The notes: generated by a model not told the origin, from the letters alone. A stretch of 64,000 bases of DNA from Limnospira fusiformis SAG 85.79 (GCF_012516315.1 NZ_CP051185.1:6267363-6331362), one strand, 5' to 3'. Counted from the first letter of the stretch, positions 17,520 through 27,575 are shown. A program made the numbers and translations.

Positions 17520-18800
17520 ATGGCAAAATCTCCAGATAATCACCGTTCAAGTAGCCCGTTAAAATGGTGGAGTAAAATTGTCCTAATTTTAGGTTTATGT
17601 ATATTAGTGGGTGGTTGTCAATTTCAACCCCCGACAACAGAGGGAGTGATTAACCTAACTTTGTGGCATGGAATTAATCCCCCACCCAACCGGGATGTTT
17701 TCCAAAAGTTAGTCGATCGCTTTAATCAAGACCATCCCCATATTCAGGTAGAAGCGCTTTATATAGGTCAACCTGATCAACAAATGCCGAAAATCTTAAC
17801 CGCAGTAGTCGGAAATGCGCCGCCAGATATTTTATGGTATACACCAATTATTACAGGTCAACTGGTAGAACTAGATGCCATTAAACCGATTCAAGATTGG
17901 TTAAATAACTCCCCGGTAAAGGCAGAAATTGATCCGGCTTTATGGACAGGAATGGAATTAGAAAATCAGATTTGGTCTGTACCTATGGCAACTAATAATA
18001 CAGCCATTTTTTATCGTCCGAGTTTATTTGCAGCCGCCGGAATTGAGACCATACCTTCCACTTGGTCAGAGTTCCGAGAAACCGCCGCCAAATTGACAGC
18101 AGCAGGGGAGAAGTATGGGATAGTATTACCCCTAGGTAAAGGGGAATGGACGGTATTTACCTGGCTACCATTTATGTATAGTGCGGGTGGAGAATTAGTC
18201 AGAAATGGTGAAGCCAATTTAGTTAATCCTGGGGCGATCGCCGCCTTAGAATTTTGGTCAAATTTGATAGAAGATGGTTCAGCAATTCTCTCCGCACCGG
18301 AAAGAGGTTATGAACAGGATAACTTTATTTCTGGTAGGGTAGCGATGCAAATTACCGGACCTTGGACTTTAGGTTATCTCGACCAAATTGGTATTGATTA
18401 TGGAGTGTTTCCTATTCCGGCGGAAAATCAACAGGCGGCGGTAGTTGGGGGTGAAAATTTGTTTGTGATGAAAACCACCCCAGACCGAGAAAAAGCCGCC
18501 TTAGAGTTTCTCGAATATGTAGTCGGATCGGAATTTCAAACGGAGTGGAGTTTAGGAACCGGATATTTGCCGATTAATTTAACAACTCGCCTTGACCCCC
18601 GTTATCAAGAATATGTGGCTAAACAACCAGCTTTGAATGTCTTTTTACAGCAGATGAATTGGGCGGTATCTCGTCCGAATATTGCGGGATATAGTCGCAT
18701 TTCCGAAAATTTGGGTAGAGCGATCGAGGCTACACTATTAGGACAATCGCCCCAGTCCGCCCTCAAAGCCTCTCAAAACCGCCTGAGACTAGCGTTATAA
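17520..18800 (+). CDS. ABC transporter sugar-binding lipoprotein (family 1 extracellular solute-binding)
   Basis: 426 residues with a lipoprotein signal: a basic N-terminus, a hydrophobic stretch at 19-31 and lipobox VGG-C33, so it should be anchored outside the plasma membrane. The mature part has features of family 1 solute-binding proteins for sugars: LWHGINPP, DILWYTP, WSVPMATNNTAIFYR and SGRVAMQITGPWTLG. No permease or ATPase gene is adjacent, so the transporter partners must be elsewhere. The ligand is not predictable beyond a likely oligosaccharide or polyol. Confidence 0.88.
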   Translation: MAKSPDNHRSSSPLKWWSKIVLILGLCILVGGCQFQPPTTEGVINLTLWHGINPPPNRDVFQKLVDRFNQDHPHIQVEALYIGQPDQQMPKILTAVVGNAPPDILWYTPIITGQLVELDAIKPIQDWLNNSPVKAEIDPALWTGMELENQIWSVPMATNNTAIFYRPSLFAAAGIETIPSTWSEFRETAAKLTAAGEKYGIVLPLGKGEWTVFTWLPFMYSAGGELVRNGEANLVNPGAIAALEFWSNLIEDGSAILSAPERGYEQDNFISGRVAMQITGPWTLGYLDQIGIDYGVFPIPAENQQAAVVGGENLFVMKTTPDREKAALEFLEYVVGSEFQTEWSLGTGYLPINLTTRLDPRYQEYVAKQPALNVFLQQMNWAVSRPNIAGYSRISENLGRAIEATLLGQSPQSALKASQNRLRLAL

Positions 18801-18881
18801 CCGACAGCCGAAATTTTCCCGTCCCGCCGTAAATTTGGATAAATTGCCTGATTAGAAAATGCTGTTAACACCCACAAAAAC

Positions 18882-19928
18882 ATGAGTTATTGTATTAACC
18901 CCAAGTGTTTACAACCCCAAAATTCTGACCAGGAAAAATACTGTCAGAGTTGTGGATTTTCCCTGTTGTTACACAACCGTTATCGCCCCCTACAGCCCAT
19001 TGGACAAGGAGGATTTGGTCGGACTTTTTTGGCGAGAGATGAAAGCAGACCATCCCATCCTCATTGTGTAATTAAAGAGTTTGATTTTCCCGAAAAAAAT
19101 GCCAGCTATAATCATGCTGTCAAGTTATTTAATCAAGAGGCGGTGCGCTTAGATTGTTTGGGGGAACATCCTCAAATTCCCCGGCTATTAGCTTATTTTG
19201 AAGAACATCAACTTTTGCTATTAGTTCAAGAGTATATTCCGGGGAAAACGTTATTACAAGAATTTGAACACGATGGATTATTTGATGAACCCAAAATTTG
19301 GCAGATATTACGAGATTTATTACCAGTGCTTAAATTTGTTCACGATCGCGATATTATTCACCGAGACATCAAGCCAGCTAACCTCATTCGTCGCAGTCTT
19401 AGACACCCTTTACCACCCTCTCCCATAGGTTTTAATAACCCAGATACCATAGGGGAAACTCGCACCAGTGCAGCGATAGGTAATTTATCCTCAAAGTCAA
19501 TTCGCGATCGCCCTGTACCATTACCGCCGCCACCCCCTCGACCCTCGGGAAAATCGATAAATTCGGAATCTCAAATAATCGAAAATGGTCTGATAGTATT
19601 AATTGATTTTGGCGTGGCTAAGTTACTAACAGCCACCACCATTAGTCGCACAGGAACTATTATCGGTAGCCCCGAATTTATGGCACCAGAACAAACTCGC
19701 GGGCGAGTATTTCCAGCTAGTGATTTATATAGTTTAGGCGCAACTTGTTTATATTTACTTACCGGAGTTTCCCCCTGGGATTTATATGATACCGTCCTCG
19801 AAAAATGGGTTTGGCGCGATTTTTTATCTCCCGAACGTATGGTTAGCGATAAATTAGGAAAAGTCCTTGATAAATTAGTCAATAATCAAATCCTACAGCG
19901 CTATAATTCGGCGGCATGGAAGTGTTAG
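18882..19928 (+). CDS. Serine/threonine protein kinase with N-terminal zinc ribbon (5' part of a frameshifted kinase-GUN4 gene)
   Basis: 348 residues. An N-terminal four-Cys ribbon (C4, C9 and a CQSC pair) precedes a Hanks-type kinase domain with P-loop IGQGGFGRTF, Lys in VIKEF, catalytic loop HRDIKPANL, LIDFGVAK and MAPEQTRG. A Pro/Ser-rich insert of about 60 residues lies between the catalytic loop and DFG, which is unusual. The frame ends in RYNSAAWKC just as the normal kinase end (SAAEVLAAI) continues in another frame with a 13-base overlap. A two-base insertion or one-base deletion near 19912-19916 explains this. Kinase activity could survive without the GUN4 part. Confidence 0.82.
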   Translation: MSYCINPKCLQPQNSDQEKYCQSCGFSLLLHNRYRPLQPIGQGGFGRTFLARDESRPSHPHCVIKEFDFPEKNASYNHAVKLFNQEAVRLDCLGEHPQIPRLLAYFEEHQLLLLVQEYIPGKTLLQEFEHDGLFDEPKIWQILRDLLPVLKFVHDRDIIHRDIKPANLIRRSLRHPLPPSPIGFNNPDTIGETRTSAAIGNLSSKSIRDRPVPLPPPPPRPSGKSINSESQIIENGLIVLIDFGVAKLLTATTISRTGTIIGSPEFMAPEQTRGRVFPASDLYSLGATCLYLLTGVSPWDLYDTVLEKWVWRDFLSPERMVSDKLGKVLDKLVNNQILQRYNSAAWKC

Positions 19929-20602
19929 CGGCTATCTCCACATCACCCCCCAAGACCTCCCCTCCCACCCAGAAAGTTCTCAAACCTCAGTCCCCACCTA
20001 AAACCGCCCATAAAGCCTCAAAAACTAGGAAGCATAAAACCTCCCCCCCATCATCGGAACCCGCGAATTTAACTGACAATTTAAAGGATAATTTTCAGGC
20101 AATGTTAGGGCGAATCATACCCGCCTTAACTCAACCCCCAGATGATGAATATTTGGCTTCCGAGAGGGGTGGAGACTATGGACAGTTACAGAAATTATTA
20201 GCGACCCATAGATGGCGAAAAGCTGACCGAGAAACCTGGATTATGTTATGTCGCGCGTTAGGTAAAGGCGGACGACCCTACTTACATTATAGCGATTTGA
20301 ATAAGTTACCTTGTGAAGATTTGACCATCTTAGATAACTTATGGGTTAAGTATAGTAATCATCGCTTTGGGTTTAGTATTCAAGCCCAAATTTATCTACA
20401 GGAAGAGTCAGACTATGGGAAATTTTGCGATCGCGTCGGTTGGCTAAAGTCTATCGGACACGACCCCTCACTCGGCTTTCGCTATAATTTGAATATTCCT
20501 ACAGGACACCTTCCCACCCGCATTTGGGTAATGAATGGGGGTAAATGGTGGCTACACTTGGAAACCATCACCCAACGACTAAAAGACTGTGGTTTAATTT
20601 AA
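19916..20602 (+). CDS. GUN4-domain protein (3' part of the frameshifted kinase gene)
   Basis: 228 residues. It starts with MEVLAAIS, the end of a kinase domain, then has a Pro/Ser/Lys-rich linker to about residue 60 and a GUN4 domain (ERGGDYGQLQKLLATHRWRK, then ADRETWIMLCRALGK, DLNKLPCEDL, VKYSNHRFGFSIQ). GUN4 domains bind porphyrins; kinase-linked GUN4 proteins are common in cyanobacteria and differ from the chlorophyll-synthesis Gun4. I read this and the previous entry as one gene split by a frameshift, so separate translation from this ATG is doubtful. Confidence 0.8.
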   Translation: MEVLAAISTSPPKTSPPTQKVLKPQSPPKTAHKASKTRKHKTSPPSSEPANLTDNLKDNFQAMLGRIIPALTQPPDDEYLASERGGDYGQLQKLLATHRWRKADRETWIMLCRALGKGGRPYLHYSDLNKLPCEDLTILDNLWVKYSNHRFGFSIQAQIYLQEESDYGKFCDRVGWLKSIGHDPSLGFRYNLNIPTGHLPTRIWVMNGGKWWLHLETITQRLKDCGLI

Positions 20603-20802
20603 TCGGCTGCGGTGGGGGTGTGGTTGGCTCCCGATTTTTGTTTGATCACCTGATGGGATATAGTTAAATCTAATCATCCTAATAATGACTATCTATTGAT
20701 GGGTTATTCTATCCTCCCCCTCTATGTTTGTCTGTTCTCTGTCGCCAAGACACAAATTATTATATTATAATTGAATGTGATGCTCTCAGGACTCAACATC
20801 TA

Positions 20803-20976
20803 ATGACAGAAACCCCTCAACCAACTACAACCCCCAACTTACAAGAACCCAAATTTGGGTTTAACTCCTATTCGGAACGCCTCAATGGTCGCGCGGCGAT
20901 GATTGGGTTTGTGATTACTTTGGCGATCGAATATTTCACCAAACAGGGACTACTAGCTTGGCTAGGGTTAAGCTAA
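20803..20976 (+). CDS. High-light-inducible protein (HLIP, one-helix CAB-like)
   Basis: 57 residues from the internal ATG at 20803; the frame is open further upstream but those codons do not fit the family. It carries the chlorophyll-binding helix motif ERLNGRAAMIGFVITLAIEY followed by a short stroma-side end. HLIPs sit in the thylakoid membrane, bind chlorophyll and carotenoid, and protect photosystem assembly under strong light. It is a lone gene that converges on ddl. Confidence 0.9.
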   Translation: MTETPQPTTTPNLQEPKFGFNSYSERLNGRAAMIGFVITLAIEYFTKQGLLAWLGLS

Positions 20977-21020
20977 ATTGCGATTTTCCGCCCTGAATCC
21001 GGCGATTTAACGACCACTAA

Positions 21021-21040
21021 CCCCCCCAGCTAAGGGGGGG
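21021..21040. terminator. Hairpin between the convergent HLIP and ddl genes
   Basis: Seven C pair with seven G around AGCTAA. No T-run follows, but its place between converging stop codons fits a two-way transcription barrier. Confidence 0.45.
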
Positions 21041-21102
21041 GGATGATTACCACCTTACCAGGTCTTTCAAGGCAGATTTATGGGGGGTATTTGGGCAGTA
21101 AA

Positions 21103-22179
21103 TTAGCGGGCTTCAGCGGCTTGGGTATGCCTTTCTAGGGCTAATTCAATGAGTTGATTTACCAATTCTGGAAAGCTGATTCCTGTGGCTGACCACAGTT
21201 GCGGATACATACTTAAAGCGGTAAAACCGGGGAGGGTGTTGATTTCATTCAGCAAGACTTCTCCGGTTTTTTCGATATAGAAGAAATCTACCCGCGCTAG
21301 TCCAGCAGCATCGACGGCGAGGAAGGCTTCGATCGCCATATCTCGGACTTTAGAAGCGATCGCTGTATCAATAGGCGCTGGAATCATCAGATTAGCTTTG
21401 CCATCAGTATACTTAGTTTCGTAGTCGTAGAAATCGCTGTTATAGCTAATTTCTCCCACCACGGACGCTTTCGGATAATCATTGCCTAAAACAGCACATT
21501 CTAGTTCTCTGGCTTCGACTCCTGCTTCCACAATAATTCGCCGATCATAGGTAGCCGCAGCATCTAAAGCCGCTTCGAGTTCCTGACGCGATCGCACTTT
21601 GGAAATGCCAACAGAAGACCCTAAATTAGCAGGTTTCACAAAGCAGGGATAACCCAAAGCCGCATCAAGGTCATCGCATAATTTCGGGAAAATACAGGGG
21701 TTAGACCATACTTGACTACGCCGCACTGCTTGATAACGCACTTGCGGAATTCCCGCCTGAGAAAAAGCCATTTTCATGGCGATTTTATCCATACCAACCG
21801 CAGAACCGAGAACTCCCGAACCCACATAAGGCACTTGCATTAAGGTTAACATACCCTGAACTGTGCCATCTTCCCCATTAGGACCGTGAAGAATGGGAAA
21901 CCAAAGGTCTATATCCTTTACAGTGGCGGGGTCAGGAATGCGATCGCTTGGTATCACTTCCCCTGTCACTGTTAGGGGTTGACCCGACTCTAAAACCGCT
22001 TCCGCCTCGGTCCCTCTATGCCACACCCCATTTTTTTCTATATATATGGGGACTACCTCATATTTACTGGGGTTTGGGTCTATAGAGAGTGCATTGGCGA
22101 TCGCCTTAGCCGAGGTAATGGACACCTCATGCTCTCCCGAACATCCACCAAATAACAGTGCAACCCGGAGTTTTGTCAT
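21103..22179 (-). CDS. ddl: D-alanine--D-alanine ligase
   Basis: 358 residues, the usual length. It joins two D-Ala with ATP to make the dipeptide end of the peptidoglycan stem. An ATP-grasp fold is shown by [16 protein letters not shown] near the N-terminus, [13 protein letters not shown], the ATP-binding loop [14 protein letters not shown] and the metal-binding end [12 protein letters not shown]. Cytoplasmic. No other cell-wall gene is adjacent. Confidence 0.96.
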   Translation of the reverse strand: MTKLRVALLFGGCSGEHEVSITSAKAIANALSIDPNPSKYEVVPIYIEKNGVWHRGTEAEAVLESGQPLTVTGEVIPSDRIPDPATVKDIDLWFPILHGPNGEDGTVQGMLTLMQVPYVGSGVLGSAVGMDKIAMKMAFSQAGIPQVRYQAVRRSQVWSNPCIFPKLCDDLDAALGYPCFVKPANLGSSVGISKVRSRQELEAALDAAATYDRRIIVEAGVEARELECAVLGNDYPKASVVGEISYNSDFYDYETKYTDGKANLMIPAPIDTAIASKVRDMAIEAFLAVDAAGLARVDFFYIEKTGEVLLNEINTLPGFTALSMYPQLWSATGISFPELVNQLIELALERHTQAAEAR

Positions 22180-22372
22180 ATTACCCTACAACCTAATTTC
22201 CCGATTCACTTTGACACAATCTCTGGAAAAATCCAAGCTAATGGCGGGATATTTTCTGATTTTACCGTGTATGGCAACCAGTATTACGTCAGTTTCTTTC
22301 TGATAGTCAACAGAATCTTCCTGAGAGCAGCTTGCTGTTGTCCAAGTGGTTTTTCAATCCATTACGCTCAAC

Positions 22373-22780
22373 CTATAAAGACGTAGTATCTAAAATTTCA
22401 ATGGTTGGCAAAATCCCAGTTTTATGGTTTTCCAAACCTTCTCTAAAATCCTGCACATTTTCCTTACCTGATTCTTGCAAAGCCTTTAATAGGGTCGCCG
22501 TTTCCGTCACTAATTTCTCGACATTAATATCAAAATAACTCGGCTGATAGTAACCCAGGCGAGAAATTCCTTCCCCCATCAAAATAACTGCTCCTTGCCA
22601 ATTATCATTACTGAGATGATACAGAGAAACAGCAATTTGTAAAATGCCTTGATAAAACCGCTTTTCGGGTTCTCCGGCTTCCATCCAGATAGCTTCTAAA
22701 GTATCATGGCAGGCGTAAAATTCCCTTTGATTAAACTCATTAATTCCTTGCCAAAACTCAGGAGGAATATCTTTAACCAT
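22373..22780 (-). CDS. DUF309 domain protein
   Basis: 135 residues of the DUF309 family: FNQREFYACHDTLEAIW and RFYQGILQIAVSLYHL are the family signature, with acidic and His residues that suggest a metal- or ligand-binding helical bundle. No function is established for the family. It stands alone between ddl and ftrC, and no promoter or terminator is clear. Confidence 0.82.
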   Translation of the reverse strand: MVKDIPPEFWQGINEFNQREFYACHDTLEAIWMEAGEPEKRFYQGILQIAVSLYHLSNDNWQGAVILMGEGISRLGYYQPSYFDINVEKLVTETATLLKALQESGKENVQDFREGLENHKTGILPTIEILDTTSL

Positions 22781-22919
22781 TGTCTTATCCTTACCTATAG
22801 CACAACCCGCGACATTACATAAATAATATAATCCCCCTGTGAATAAGGGGGAGTTAGAGGGAGTTAGAGGGGGGTAAAATAACTTTTACCTGTTCCCTAG
22901 TTACTGGTGATATGGTAGC

Positions 22920-23285
22920 TCAAACCATGCTTTTTCTGGCTTCTTCTAACACTTCCATCTCAATGGTTTGCTGATCTCCGGCAAAATCATTATCTGGGGT
23001 TAAGAAAAGCATACAATGGCACTCTTTGCGTTCCCGCATAGGGATGCAAGGACAATTCCAGAAAGCATCTTTGACCTCTGCCTCTTTATCTTCATAGTGG
23101 CGGCAGGGACATAGGGGAGAACCTAAATCATCCTTATGCTTGGCAAGTCCTTCAATCACTACGGCTGTCACTGAAGGTTCCGCACAAAAATAGGTTCCAG
23201 TTCGTTTAGCATACTGTTCGGCGAATCGCTTCATCGCCTCTAGGCTTTTGGGAGTGGAGAGTTTTTCGTTGATCTGCTCTGTCAT
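22920..23285 (-). CDS. ftrC: Ferredoxin-thioredoxin reductase, catalytic (beta) subunit
   Basis: 121 residues from the ATG at 23285; the frame is open 21 codons further upstream, but MTEQINEKLSTPKSLEAM is the normal start. It passes electrons from photosystem I-reduced ferredoxin to thioredoxin through a 4Fe-4S cluster and an active disulfide. The Cys pattern is complete: TYFCAEPS, PLCPCRHY and NCPCIPMRERKECHC. The variable subunit is encoded elsewhere, as is usual in cyanobacteria. Confidence 0.95.
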   Translation of the reverse strand: MTEQINEKLSTPKSLEAMKRFAEQYAKRTGTYFCAEPSVTAVVIEGLAKHKDDLGSPLCPCRHYEDKEAEVKDAFWNCPCIPMRERKECHCMLFLTPDNDFAGDQQTIEMEVLEEARKSMV

Positions 23286-23399
23286 TATGGAAGCACTCTT
23301 GACTAAATCCGCTTTTAATATTTTAACCCAAAACCGGATCTTGTTCAAATTCTACCTAGGGCGATCGCCAAGTTTCTCCATGGGTCTTAGGCATCCCGT

Positions 23400-23942
23400 T
23401 TAGGTTGGCACTACATATTCACCTCGCAGACGTTGTATAATTTCCCGAAACCGATATCCGTCCTCATCGAGAGATTGCTCAATTTCTGTGGTAGAACTAT
23501 TAGTTTCAGAAGGTAATGGTTTTTGTTGACCAAACTGGGTCACAGTATTTCGGAGACGATAGGACAAAAACTTACTTACTGCTCGATAAAATCTCAGAGA
23601 AAACAAAGCATCCCACTCCAATTTTTCTGATAATTTTTCACGAGGAACCGATAAGACTAAACAAGGTTCTTTGGCGCTAACTGTTGCTGAAGGCATACGA
23701 CCATCAACAAAAGACATTTCTCCGATAACTTCTCCTATACCCAGTGTAGCCACTTCTCGATTTCCCAAGGCGGCTACTGATGCCACCAATGTACCATCAA
23801 GAACGATATAAAGGGCTTCAATTAGCTGACCTTCTGTAATTAAAACCATGCCAGACTCAAGTTGCTGTTGCTGACCATTAGCAATAATCCAGTCCAGGTC
23901 ACGATCGCTCAATTCTCCCAGAATAGCTAGTGTTTTATTCAT
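23400..23942 (-). CDS. Cyclic nucleotide-binding domain protein without DNA-binding domain
   Basis: 180 residues. One cNMP-binding domain occupies residues 10-125, with the phosphate-binding cassette IGEMSFVDGRMPSATV including the expected Glu and Arg. After the domain there is a helical region and a polar tail with EIEQSLDEDGYRFREI. There is no helix-turn-helix, so it is not a CRP regulator; it may sense cAMP or act as a regulatory subunit. It lies beside a thioredoxin-TPR gene on the same strand, 150 bases apart. Confidence 0.82.
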   Translation of the reverse strand: MNKTLAILGELSDRDLDWIIANGQQQQLESGMVLITEGQLIEALYIVLDGTLVASVAALGNREVATLGIGEVIGEMSFVDGRMPSATVSAKEPCLVLSVPREKLSEKLEWDALFSLRFYRAVSKFLSYRLRNTVTQFGQQKPLPSETNSSTTEIEQSLDEDGYRFREIIQRLRGEYVVPT

Positions 23943-24092
23943 AGATCATCACGAAGGTAATTATTAACAATTTAGGATAGCTGCCTAACCAGTTACCACC
24001 TCACCCGTGAATCAATTAATTACTACTCCTCACTATTTGGCTATTTTTGGACACCCTGACTGCTTTAACTGTTGATAGCCTATCCAGCACCA

Positions 24093-24911
24093 TCAATACA
24101 ATTGTAGCATAAGCTGCTTACGATACTGAGGGATAAGTGGATGATCTGGTCCGAGAAGGTCAAACACTGCGATCATAGCTTTTCTAGCGCCATCTTCGCG
24201 ATATTTACGACTAATGCCGACAATCTTTAGAAATAATGAAAGACCCGCATCATATTCCTCATTAATGATATGCTGGCAGGCTTGAGCATAAAGCTGTTCT
24301 ATTTCGGTTTCTCCAGGGTTTTCAGCAGCGACTCGAAATTCAATCAATTTTTCGACAGCACGCGCCTTAGCATGAAACTCTCGGTTATCGGGTCTAATAG
24401 TTGCCAACATTTTTTGGGCGGCTTCAATTTCATTAACGGCAATGAAAAACTGAGCAGCTTTAATAATTAGTTCGGGATGATTGGGATATTTCTCAAACAA
24501 AAAATCAAACAAATTTTTAGCTTGTTTGAGATTACCGGAATGAGTAGCATTGTCAATAGCGGACAATCCATTTTCTAACTCTGATTTAAGGTTAAACCCC
24601 GCCAACAATTCCCGCAGTTGCGGTTCAGCGATCGCCCCCACAAAACCAGGTTTAACCTCTCCTTTGGTAACCATACGAACATCAGGAACTCCCTGAATAC
24701 CATATTGACTAGCTAATTCAGGATTCTGATCTACATCGACCTTGGCTAAGATAAAATCGTATTCGGTGGTCAGTCGCTCTAGTATGGGTTTCATGATTTG
24801 ACAAGGGCCGCACCAGGTAGCAAAAAAATCGACCATCACCAATGTTTCCCAAGACTTATCAATAACTTCTGCCTGAAAATTATCCTGATTAACGTCAATG
24901 GCATATCCCAT
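24093..24911 (-). CDS. Thioredoxin-domain protein with TPR-like tail (YbbN/CnoX-like)
   Basis: 272 residues. The N-terminal thioredoxin fold has active site W33-C34-G35-P36-C37 and cis-Pro region GIQGVPDVRMV. Residues from about 115 onward form tetratricopeptide-like helices (AKNLFDFLFEKYPNHPELIIKAAQ cut across several units). This layout matches the co-chaperone type that binds unfolded or oxidised proteins. Here the CxxC is intact, unlike E. coli YbbN. It is cytoplasmic, with no signal peptide. Confidence 0.85.
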   Translation of the reverse strand: MGYAIDVNQDNFQAEVIDKSWETLVMVDFFATWCGPCQIMKPILERLTTEYDFILAKVDVDQNPELASQYGIQGVPDVRMVTKGEVKPGFVGAIAEPQLRELLAGFNLKSELENGLSAIDNATHSGNLKQAKNLFDFLFEKYPNHPELIIKAAQFFIAVNEIEAAQKMLATIRPDNREFHAKARAVEKLIEFRVAAENPGETEIEQLYAQACQHIINEEYDAGLSLFLKIVGISRKYREDGARKAMIAVFDLLGPDHPLIPQYRKQLMLQLY

Positions 24912-24964
24912 ATTAACCTATCTCCTGTTGCTGATATAGATACTAATTTATCCCAATTTACCAA

Positions 24965-26236
24965 CTATTGTGACAAGGTTTCAAGTACCATATTAGCCAA
25001 TTTTTGAGAGGCTCCAGGTTGTCCCCGGACTTGTCGCAAGCGATCGCGAATAGTTTGGAGACGGTGGGGGTTTTGCAAATATTCCAAAATGCGATCGCCA
25101 ATAAATTCTGGTTGTAGCCTCCCCAAAAATTCCGGGACGATTTCGGAACCGGCCCAAATATTCGGCCAAGCCAATAATTTACCAGTACGTTGTATATACG
25201 ATAGTGCTAGGCTATTAATTCCCTTAGCCAGGAAGCCACCAACACCAGGTAAATTGGCTAAAATCCCTGGGATACCATCCCACGCACGCATAGCATCAAG
25301 TTGATAACTAGGAAGCAAAACCACCATAGGTATAGCTAAAGCACCCAATTCCGCAGTATTAGCCCCCACGGTGGTGACAGCGAAACAGCAGCGGGAAAGT
25401 AGGGGATAAGCGGGGTTTTGAGTATACAGACTCACGTTTAAGCCAGTTTTGGTTTGTAGGATAAATTGATCACCTATCTGTTGGAGATCCGCCGCCACAC
25501 CGGGGAAATAACTAAGGATGGGGTTATATTCAGGATTAGCCAGTTGTGCAATGGTAGAGACCTCGACCGTGGGAGCGACAGGAATGATAAATTGAGTTTG
25601 AGGGCGGCGCTGGTGGATATATTGAGCGATCGCCAAAGTCAAAGGCACACCCTGAACCAGTTTAGCCATTTTCGAGCCAGGAAGCAGAGCGATAAGTTCG
25701 GTCAGAGGTGGCTGTAGCAGCGAGTAAGGCTGGATTGGCTCCTGGGTGGGGGGGGAAACATCAGCCATCAAGTCGCCTATAACAGTGCATTTTGAGGCGT
25801 ATAAGTGAGGTATACGGCTAATGGTTTCGGGTTTCATGACGGCAAATTTGTCAATCCATCGCCACCAACGGATATCCCATTCTGCGTAAACTATACTTTG
25901 ATATGCCAGGCGGCGGGCAATAATCGGGGTAAAGGCTTGGTCGCCGCCCAAAAATAAGACTAAACCCTTTTCTCGCCAATCCCAATTTTGGGCAGTTTTT
26001 CCTGAGAGTAAAAATTTCCAGAAGTGTTGGGGACCCTGAATGCGGTCAATAGCTAAAAGCGATCGCCCGATTTCTACTTCGTTACCGGTAGCGTTAGGAC
26101 AAGGTGATAGAATCAGGGAGGTTCTCAGATCCAGATGGCTATTTTGAGATCTAATAGCTTCTAGGACTGGTCGCACCCAGGTAGTTAGTTCTCCCGGACC
26201 GTTGGAGAGGATAAGGATATCGGCGGCTGTGGACAT
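24965..26236 (-). CDS. Lipid-A-disaccharide synthase-related protein
   Basis: 423 residues. It resembles LpxB-type GT-B glycosyltransferases: ILILSNGPGELTTWVRP at the N-terminus and the GSKMAKL / GANTAELGALAIPMVVLLP region in the C-terminal half. It belongs to the related cyanobacterial/plant-type family rather than to true LpxB, so the sugar-lipid substrate is uncertain. There is no membrane helix. It lies 53 bases upstream (in coordinates before) of nothing on the same strand but is followed by the thioredoxin-TPR gene. Confidence 0.8.
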   Translation of the reverse strand: MSTAADILILSNGPGELTTWVRPVLEAIRSQNSHLDLRTSLILSPCPNATGNEVEIGRSLLAIDRIQGPQHFWKFLLSGKTAQNWDWREKGLVLFLGGDQAFTPIIARRLAYQSIVYAEWDIRWWRWIDKFAVMKPETISRIPHLYASKCTVIGDLMADVSPPTQEPIQPYSLLQPPLTELIALLPGSKMAKLVQGVPLTLAIAQYIHQRRPQTQFIIPVAPTVEVSTIAQLANPEYNPILSYFPGVAADLQQIGDQFILQTKTGLNVSLYTQNPAYPLLSRCCFAVTTVGANTAELGALAIPMVVLLPSYQLDAMRAWDGIPGILANLPGVGGFLAKGINSLALSYIQRTGKLLAWPNIWAGSEIVPEFLGRLQPEFIGDRILEYLQNPHRLQTIRDRLRQVRGQPGASQKLANMVLETLSQ

Positions 26237-26339
26237 TGGTAGGGCGATCGCTTAGTTATCATGATTGAGTATTATCTAATTTTCCCCTAGAAACCAGGTT
26301 TCTGATAACCTCTAATAAGTGCTATGAACCGTAATACCA

Positions 26340-27575
26340 GTGGAAAGTCAACCGGAACACCCTAACCCCCTCAGTCACTCTTCAGACTGGCGTTGGCCAT
26401 GGTGGCCCTTAGTCCCCCTCTACCCATTTAGTCAGCGTCGGACTATTCGCCGGGAAGTAGTCAGCGATCGCATTTGGACTTTTGAACAGGTCCAAGGTAT
26501 TCTGTATGTGGTGGTTCCCATTCGCATGACCGTCATTCGGTTGGATATGGGGGGATTATTAGTTTATGCTCCTGTGGCTCCTACTCCTGAATGTATTAGA
26601 CTGGTGAATGAGTTAGTAGCTGAATATGGAGAGGTGCGCTATATTATCCTCCCCACCACCTCCGGTCTTGAGCATAAAGTGTTTGTCGGTCCCTTTGCGC
26701 GGAAGTTTCCGAAAGCTCAGGTTTTTGTGGCTCCAGATCAATGGAGTTATCCGTTAAAATTACCCCTAAGTTGGTTAGGTTTACCCCCGAAACGTACCCA
26801 TATTTTACCAGCAGATTGTTCTGAGACTCCGTTTTCCCGCGAGTTTAGTTATGCGATTTTAGGCCCGATTGATTTGGGATTAGGAACCTTTGAGGAAGTC
26901 GCCTTTTTCCATTGGCGATCGCAAACTTTATTACTGACAGATACGATAATTTCTATTCCCGAACAACCCCCAGCCATAGTGGAACTAGATGCCTATCCTC
27001 TGTTATTCCACGCGCGAGATAATGCCTTTCAAACCGTGGCAGATCACCCGACCACCCGCCAAAAAGGATGGCAGCGAATCACCCTATTTTCCCTGTATTT
27101 CCAACCAGATACATTAGAGCCAGTGCCATTCAAAGAAGCTCTCAGTGATGCTTTAAAAGCAAGCGATCGCTCTCGAAAAGCCTATTTTGGTTTATTTCCC
27201 TTCCAGTGGCGATCGGGCTGGGAAGAAGCCTTTAACACCCTCCGAAGAGACGGCAATATATTAGTGGCTCCCATTCTGCAAACCCTGATCTTGAATCGTT
27301 CGCCACAACTGACCCTCGCCTGGGCGGATCGTGTTTGCGAGTGGAATTTTAACCGGATTATTCCCTGCCATTTTGACGCACCGATAACAGCCACCCCCCC
27401 GGCTTTTCGGCAGGCTTTCAGCTTCCTAGAATCCCAGGAAGCGCCGCCAAATGGTTATTTAGGCAGTTCGAGTCATCCCCTCCCCGCCGGAGATTTTACC
27501 ATCCTCCAAAATATAGATAAACGCCTAAACCAATGGGGAATTACTCCCCCACCAGCATCAGCCAAAATCCGTTAA
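26340..27575 (+). CDS. DUF4336 domain protein
   Basis: 411 residues with a GTG start (GTGGAAAGTC). The region from about 55 to 260 is the DUF4336 domain, which has a metallo-beta-lactamase-like pattern (PIRMTVIRLDMGGLLVYAPVAP at the start, ILPTTSGLEHKVFVGPF with a His, LLLTDTIISIP, and IIPCHFDAPI near the end). No function is known. The first 35 residues are Pro/Trp-rich. The start could be further inside, because the first 30 codons are not family-like. Its stop codon lies within the first bases of a dispersed repeat. Confidence 0.75.
   Translation: MESQPEHPNPLSHSSDWRWPWWPLVPLYPFSQRRTIRREVVSDRIWTFEQVQGILYVVVPIRMTVIRLDMGGLLVYAPVAPTPECIRLVNELVAEYGEVRYIILPTTSGLEHKVFVGPFARKFPKAQVFVAPDQWSYPLKLPLSWLGLPPKRTHILPADCSETPFSREFSYAILGPIDLGLGTFEEVAFFHWRSQTLLLTDTIISIPEQPPAIVELDAYPLLFHARDNAFQTVADHPTTRQKGWQRITLFSLYFQPDTLEPVPFKEALSDALKASDRSRKAYFGLFPFQWRSGWEEAFNTLRRDGNILVAPILQTLILNRSPQLTLAWADRVCEWNFNRIIPCHFDAPITATPPAFRQAFSFLESQEAPPNGYLGSSSHPLPAGDFTILQNIDKRLNQWGITPPPASAKIR

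Noticed and set aside
22920-23348. The longer 142-residue start for ftrC
   Set aside because: The extra 21 residues do not fit the family; the Met at 23285 gives the usual N-terminus.
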